Assembly: GCA_964582715.1 (NCBI GenBank)
Contig: CAZOSM010000003.1
Location: 124,001 to 188,000 of the forward strand
Reading direction: 5' to 3'
From: MFZZ01 sp964582715
Lineage (GTDB): Bacteria > Patescibacteriota > Microgenomatia > UBA1406 > GWC2-37-13
Length of the DNA stretch: 64,000 nt
Numbering within the stretch: position 1 is the first letter of the stretch; the number at the start of each line of letters is the position of its first letter. Below, one piece after another: positions 63,063 to 64,000 of this stretch. The translations under genes and the position numbers were made by a program. The notes below the pieces were generated by a model. The model had not been told where the DNA came from. It did not search any database and saw only the letters and a list, made by a program, of their open reading frames with translations.

Positions 63063-64000
63063 ATGGGATTAGTGCGCAATTTCTTTCGGTTTAAAAAAAA
63101 TCATACACCTCTTAAAATGTTTCTAAAACACAAAACTCACTATCCTTCTTTTATAGCCCATATAAGTGATATTGTTCCATTTATTTTAAGGAGGAAAAAA
63201 ATATCAAAGTCACACACAATTGCCATACTCCTGGGGGGTATTTTTATTGCTTTTTTAGGAGGAATTATATTTAGAAATCAGATCTCCACTTTTTTTTCAA
63301 ATCCAGGAGCAGACCCTGTTGCATACTGGAAGTTTGATGAAGGAAATGGAGGGGGAGTTATAGATGCAACTGGAAATGAACATAACCTTACAATTAATGC
63401 TGCGCTCCGCCGCACTTCGGAATTTTGTATACATGGCAATTGTCTTGAATTTGATGGAAATGGAGATTATGTGAGTAATGGTAATAGTGGTTCAGAAACG
63501 TTCACGTCTACAGACACATGGACATCACCGGCGGATATTACCGAAGTAACAGTACAGGCAATTGGTGGAGGCGGTGGAGGAGGCCGGGCTAGAGGAAACC
63601 CCGCAACTGGTGGAGGTGGATCTGGCGGTTCCTATGCAGAAAAAATAGTAACTGTAGAGCCAGAAGAAGAGTACACCGTAAATGTGGGGATTGGAGGATC
63701 AGCTAGTTCAGGTACCTCAGGTGCAGTACAGCATGGAGGAACAGGGCAACCAAGTTGGTTCGGCTCAACTAATACAGTTTATGCTCAAGGAGGTGCAGGG
63801 GGTTTAAGTGATGGAAATGTAAATAGTTCAAATGGTGTAGGGGCTACGGGCTCATCTGCTCTGAGTATTGGTGATACTATATATCGTGGAGGGAACGGAA
63901 GTACAGGAGTCTATACTTCTTCTACTGGATATAGTGGAGCTGGGGGTGGAGGAGCTGGAACAACTGGAGCTGGCGGAGATGCTAACCAGGGAATAGGAGG
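63063..64000 (+). CDS. third membrane-anchored LamG protein with a glycine-rich domain (3' end outside window)
   Basis: Open from the ATG at 63063 to the window edge, 312 codons so far. The basic tail contains HTPLKMFLKHKTHYPSF (14-30), the same motif as in the first LamG protein; a membrane helix is at about 51-70. A LamG start (DPVAYWKFDEGNGGG) and its CLEFDGNGDYV strand follow, but the domain then runs into a glycine-rich region from about residue 165 (TEVTVQAIGGGGGGG, GGSYAEKIVTV, YTVNVGIGGSAS), a type found in phage and bacterial adhesins. The LamG unit therefore looks interrupted or truncated. There is no DUF2341 domain. Confidence 0.85.
   Translation, partial: MGLVRNFFRFKKNHTPLKMFLKHKTHYPSFIAHISDIVPFILRRKKISKSHTIAILLGGIFIAFLGGIIFRNQISTFFSNPGADPVAYWKFDEGNGGGVIDATGNEHNLTINAALRRTSEFCIHGNCLEFDGNGDYVSNGNSGSETFTSTDTWTSPADITEVTVQAIGGGGGGGRARGNPATGGGGSGGSYAEKIVTVEPEEEYTVNVGIGGSASSGTSGAVQHGGTGQPSWFGSTNTVYAQGGAGGLSDGNVNSSNGVGATGSSALSIGDTIYRGGNGSTGVYTSSTGYSGAGGGGAGTTGAGGDANQGIG

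Noticed and set aside
1..64000. Alternative genetic code with UGA read as Gly
   Set aside because: TGA ends well-defined genes at 16894 and 57777, and normal stops fit throughout.
1..64000. Prophage, because of tail-fibre-like modules
   Set aside because: No capsid, portal, terminase, tail tube, integrase or lysis gene is present. The fibre-like proteins have cytoplasmic tails and membrane anchors and sit beside housekeeping genes.

Overview
The window looks like a stretch of a small-genome Candidate Phyla Radiation bacterium (Patescibacteria, possibly Microgenomates; the phylum is inference). The pointers are compact AT-rich housekeeping genes, few Shine-Dalgarno sequences, several promoters whose -10 box lies 6-8 nt before the start codon (leaderless transcription), a combined O-antigen-ligase-like/TPR protein, and very large secreted proteins built from GIGTTxP modules and LamG domains. 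TGA is used as a stop (for example at the ends of the genes finishing at 16894 and 57777), so the recoded UGA code of Absconditabacteria/Gracilibacteria is excluded. No rRNA or tRNA gene was seen.

Layout. 1-5.5 kb: the end of a TatD hydrolase, a glycosyltransferase, and a minus-strand thymidylate cluster (dut, thyA, a deoxyribosyltransferase-like gene, folA), then an unrecognised + strand gene. 5.5-14.4 kb: fmt with a membrane-anchored partner, a candidate 6S-like RNA, rho, a pilin-like gene, a CsoR-like regulator that has lost its metal ligands, trxB, a LysM/M23 peptidase, a ComEC-like degenerate protein and a PaaX-type regulator. 14.4-19 kb: a long empty AT-rich stretch, a 534-residue membrane-anchored fibre-like protein, and the polytopic TPR protein, closed by a bidirectional terminator. 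19-25.1 kb: a minus-strand F1-ATPase operon. 25.3-64 kb: a gene for an 8,524-residue repetitive surface protein, followed by three LamG proteins, the last running off the window.

The most notable unit is the ATPase operon. It encodes delta, alpha, gamma, beta, epsilon and a long b-like subunit, but no recognisable subunit a. The atpE position is taken by a hybrid protein: signal peptide, an extracellular beta domain, then a c-subunit-like hairpin with an RNP loop and no acidic residue in either membrane helix. Its extracellular domain matches the C-terminal domain of the giant surface protein and of the 534-residue protein. The operon and the giant gene are divergently transcribed from one 239-bp region. 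The reading favoured here, as inference, is an F1 motor no longer coupled to protons in the usual way and linked physically or functionally to cell-surface fibres.

The surface proteins share one design: a short basic cytoplasmic tail, one membrane helix, then a long repetitive extracellular part. Their repeats show recent duplication, including an exact 336-bp direct repeat inside the giant gene and closely matching LamG blocks in neighbouring genes. Together with the LysM/M23 peptidase, pilin-like protein and O-antigen-ligase-like protein, much of the window appears devoted to the cell envelope.
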